Of a stretch of DNA of 64,000 nt, positions 61,225 through 64,000 are shown in pieces. The translations under genes and the position numbers were made by a program. The DNA comes from Rhinolophus ferrumequinum (taxonomy: Eukaryota; Chordata; Mammalia; Chiroptera; Rhinolophidae): assembly GCF_004115265.2 (NCBI RefSeq), contig NC_046285.1:80614015-80678014 (forward strand), read 5' to 3'. Each line of letters begins with the position of its first letter. Position 1 is the first letter of the stretch. Under the pieces are notes generated by a model that worked only from the letters and a program-made list of their open reading frames with translations, searched no databases and was not told the DNA's origin.

Positions 61225-61421
61225 CCGTGTTTCCCCAAAAATAAGACCTAGCCGGACAATGAGACCTAGCTGGACAGTCGGCTCTAATGCGTCTTTTGGA
61301 GCAAAAATTATTGTAAGACCGGTCTTCTAGTAAAATAAGGCCGGGTCTTGTATTAATTTTTGCTCCAAAAGACGCATTAGAGCTGATGGTCCGGCTAGGT
61401 CGTATTTTCGGGGAAACACGG
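61225..61421. mobile_element. palindromic Tc1/mariner-type MITE, copy 2
   Basis: Ends are CCGTGTTTCCCC and GGGGAAACACGG, flanked by TA at 61223-61224 and 61422-61423, the target duplication of the Tc1/mariner superfamily. The arms are complementary over about 80 bases, separated by a short centre. The left arm carries an internal duplication of an AGACCTAGC-GGACA unit (near 61246 and 61262) that the right arm and copy 1 lack. Shorter and less expanded than copy 1. Confidence 0.92.
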
Positions 61422-61423
61422 TA

Positions 61424-62194
61424 GTAAAACTTAGTAGATAAGCACGGGGGGTGATTCTCTTCAAAAACACGAACTCCTACAAAGTCCACGCTAATCCCTA
61501 ATGGAATGGCTCATAGGCCCACTGATTTTCATTACACAATGGACTTGCAGTCAAACCTCTGGGGGAAACGTCAGTTTAGGGAGTAGAGTAAGTTAGGCGG
61601 GGCAGCTGCCACGATGTGGGACTGATAAAGAGCCACCAAGAAGACACGTCATTTGAGTACATGACCATACACACGACATCTGGGGGGAATAGTGGTAAAA
61701 GTGGGGCTGCCTGGCCTGCCTGCATGATGTCAAGGACTTTTCAGTTATTTCCTACAAAACATTAAAGTTTTCTCCCAACCTCCAGGCAGCAATTCCATGT
61801 TCAAGGCCTAAATTCAACAACTCCCACCCCCTACCCCGGGGGCACTCCAAGAACTGTCGAGGGAAGAAGCCAAGGTCTATGACGCGGAGGTGGAGGCATT
61901 CCACAAACGGACAGCTTGCAAACAACTTGAAGCTGCTTTTTGCTACAACTGGGACCAAAAAATAAGTGCATCATTTCATTTAGCCCATATCCCATTCTCT
62001 ACTGTCTCCCACAGTTCCCTTCACATGCACTTTTCTTCCTGTAAATGCAAATTCTAACTCCTGGCGATGTTTAAGTCCCACCTACATCCCCAAAGTTCTT
62101 TGGAAAACACTACCTATTACCTCCCTCCCTTCTGAACACTAATACCACTTTTTTCAAACAGTAACACTCAAACTTGTATTGAATTTCATTCTTT
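61424..62194. other. unannotated DNA
   Basis: No repeat, exon or long frame recognised; GC content is moderate around 61790-61900. Confidence 0.45.
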
Positions 62195-62640
62195 ATAGGG
62201 GGTTTTAAACTTTCATTACATAATAAGTATTTATTGTTGAAAAACTAGAAAATATAAATAAGCCAAAAGAAAGTCATCACCCAGAAACATTCATGGACAC
62301 ATCCTTCAAACATGTTTGTTTTACAACAGCAGCACTCTGAATCTTCCACATGATAATGCCATCATTCCATGTCAGTACGCTCTCTAATGAAACCATTTCA
62401 TGACTGCTTAGTATTTCACTTTGTACATATGATACGATGTGCTTAACAAATCCCCTATTCTGATAAACATGGGTGGTTTCCTATTTTAGGCTATTATAAG
62501 CAGTCTTGCAATGAACATACCCCCTTAATATATATTTACAAGTATGTGTGCCTGATGGGTCCCTTACAATAAATTATCAGAAATGGAACTTCTAAGTCAA
62601 AAGACATGCAAGCCCACCACTATACCCCTTTTAGGTCTTT
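62195..62640 (-). mobile_element. old antisense L1M 3' end
   Basis: TGGTTTCCTATTTTAGGCTA, CTTGCAATGAACATACC and AAATGGAACTTCTAAGTCAA form the complement of a decayed L1 ORF2 C-terminal region with part of the 3'UTR on the left. Confidence 0.7.
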
Positions 62641-62699
62641 TTTTTGTATTACCAATTTATCCTTCAAAAAGTTATTCCAATTTACTTTCCTTTTTATTT

Positions 62700-63170
62700 A
62701 AGCATCATTCAAAAAATATTTTGTGCCTACTTTGTGCTGGTCACTACCAGCAGAGTCACTATTAATATAACAGACACAGTCCTTGCCCTCGAGGAGCTCA
62801 CAATCTAAAGGAAGAGATGGAAACCCACAACGTCACAAATTATTCATTACAAGCTGAGGTAAGCTAAGAAGGAAAAGTACAGGGTTTTTCAAAAGTCACA
62901 GGAATTTAGGAAGAACCTGATACAGCCTGAAGGGTCTGGAAGAGTTTCCATAGGAATAACGCTTCTGAGCTGGGGCTAAGGTTTCCTGACAGAAATTAGG
63001 TGAAACCAGGTTTTAGAGAATCCCGGAAAAATATTCTAAGCAAAGGGAGCAGCATGGACAAAGCGCCCAAGAAAGGAAGAAACATGACCCATTTGAAAAA
63101 ATGGAAGCAGCTCCCTGTGGCTGGGGCAGAGGAGTAGAAAGATGGAGGCAGGGGCCAGACCACACAAGTC
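62700..63170 (-). mobile_element. L2 fragment, antisense
   Basis: GTGCCTACTTTGTGCTGGTC, CCCTCGAGGAGCTCACAATC, AAAGGGAGCAGCATGGACAA and GGCAGGGGCCAGACCACACA match the complement of the L2 3' end in order. Confidence 0.8.
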
Positions 63171-64000
63171 CTCCAGCAGCAGCAGCTGTCACCTTCCTGC
63201 ACTCTCCCCAACTGGTGAGTCCAACAATCAATAATATGGGCTAGAACAGTCACAAGGCAGCCAAAGCCTAAAGAACTAACAACTGAATAATGACACAATA
63301 AACTGTAAATCAGAAAAAAGGATGTAAATAAATTTACCCCGAATAAGGAATGCACTTTCAATCTGTTCCAGAACTTTTAAGCACACGTTATGTCACGTAC
63401 TTTAAACAATGTAATCAGCTAAATTCTTTAGTTTAATAGTTGTTGTCTAAAATATCTGCATGCCTACAGAGAGCAAAACACATGAAAAATTCCTTTACTT
63501 TAATATGGTACGATCGAGTCAATTGAAAAGTGTTTAAGTCTGTTGGAGAAATTTCATATGCATTATTTTATTTAAGGTGAGAAACATAAATGTTTCATTA
63601 AGGACCTACTCTGGAGAAAAAGCTAATCCCACAATCTTTCAATGACTCTAATTAGGCAAATTTTCTTTATGCCAAAACAGATTTTCTTATAAACTTCCAT
63701 ATAAATAAGAGTTAAAAATCAGTGTTTTAAGACATTTTAAAAATCAAAACTTAGAAGATGTCAAGTATTCCTTTGAGTCTTTATTTATCCAGGTAGATAA
63801 GCAATTATCATAATGTAACGGACATTTTTTTAGTAATTAACTATAAAAAAATCTGCACAGAAAGTTTGTACCACAAAAGTGATAAGTGATTAAGTGAAAA
63901 GTGATAAGTCCATAAGTGATTAAGATGCTCAGTCACTGAGAGAGAAAGAAGCTCCAAAGGGTCCCTGCCCAGCAACCTCTCATAACTAAAGAGAGCAGAA
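63171..64000. other. unannotated DNA to the window end
   Basis: Short direct repeats of AAGTGAT(A/T)AAGT type at 63876-63922; otherwise nothing recognised. Confidence 0.45.

Noticed and set aside
61136-61489. 117-residue minus-strand frame
   Set aside because: Most of it translates the palindromic MITE at 61225-61421.

Overview
The window reads as a gene-poor piece of a placental-mammal nuclear genome, most likely a bat. The bat call rests on a tRNA-derived SINE with an intact A/B-box promoter that resembles the Ves-type SINEs of bats (32553-32885), a young-looking mariner (34349-34937), two copies of a palindromic Tc1/mariner-type MITE (14156-14460 and 61225-61421), and a long background of L2, MIR, L3/CR1, old L1 and ERVL/MaLR fossils shared by placental mammals. 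A rhinolophoid or related lineage would fit the long SINE variant, but this is inference from memory of repeat families; no alignment was run.

Only one protein-coding gene is convincing: an intact single-exon coding sequence (52625-53707, + strand, 360 residues) for a P2Y-type G-protein-coupled nucleotide receptor, with a good splice acceptor just upstream and a candidate 5'UTR donor about 210 bases before it. It sits in a GC-richer island between L2/MIR debris and differs from the human P2Y proteins I can recall, so its orthology is open.

Layout: 1-3300 AT-rich DNA with a 5'-truncated L1; 3300-6000 no recognised feature; 6000-8290 an LTR remnant followed by an unusually long antisense L3/CR1 LINE; 8290-10330 no recognised repeat, with CAAAG palindromes; 10340-15298 a broken ERVL provirus (protease, reverse transcriptase, RNase H, integrase, dUTPase regions and a 3' LTR interrupted by a MITE), which also carries a perfect 116-base direct repeat; 15300-24730 sparse old repeats (MIR, L1M, MaLR LTRs, L2); 24730-32400 mostly unrecognised sequence with a diverged 115-base duplication and a CpG cluster holding a ZNF143-like site; 32400-44120 bat SINE, mariner, L2, a Tigger-like transposon nested in L2, and L1 fragments; 44120-51600 mixed L2/L1M/MIR plus a complete solo MaLR LTR; 51600-53900 the P2Y receptor locus; 53900-64000 L2, MIR, a second MITE and L1M.

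No CRISPR, operon, tRNA gene proper, or new multi-gene system is visible. The best leads are the receptor, the two unexplained direct duplications, the MITE hairpins, the >1.5 kb L3 remnant and the CpG/ZNF143-like cluster. Repeat assignments were made by eye against remembered consensus sequences, so boundaries are approximate to tens of bases unless a target-site duplication is stated.
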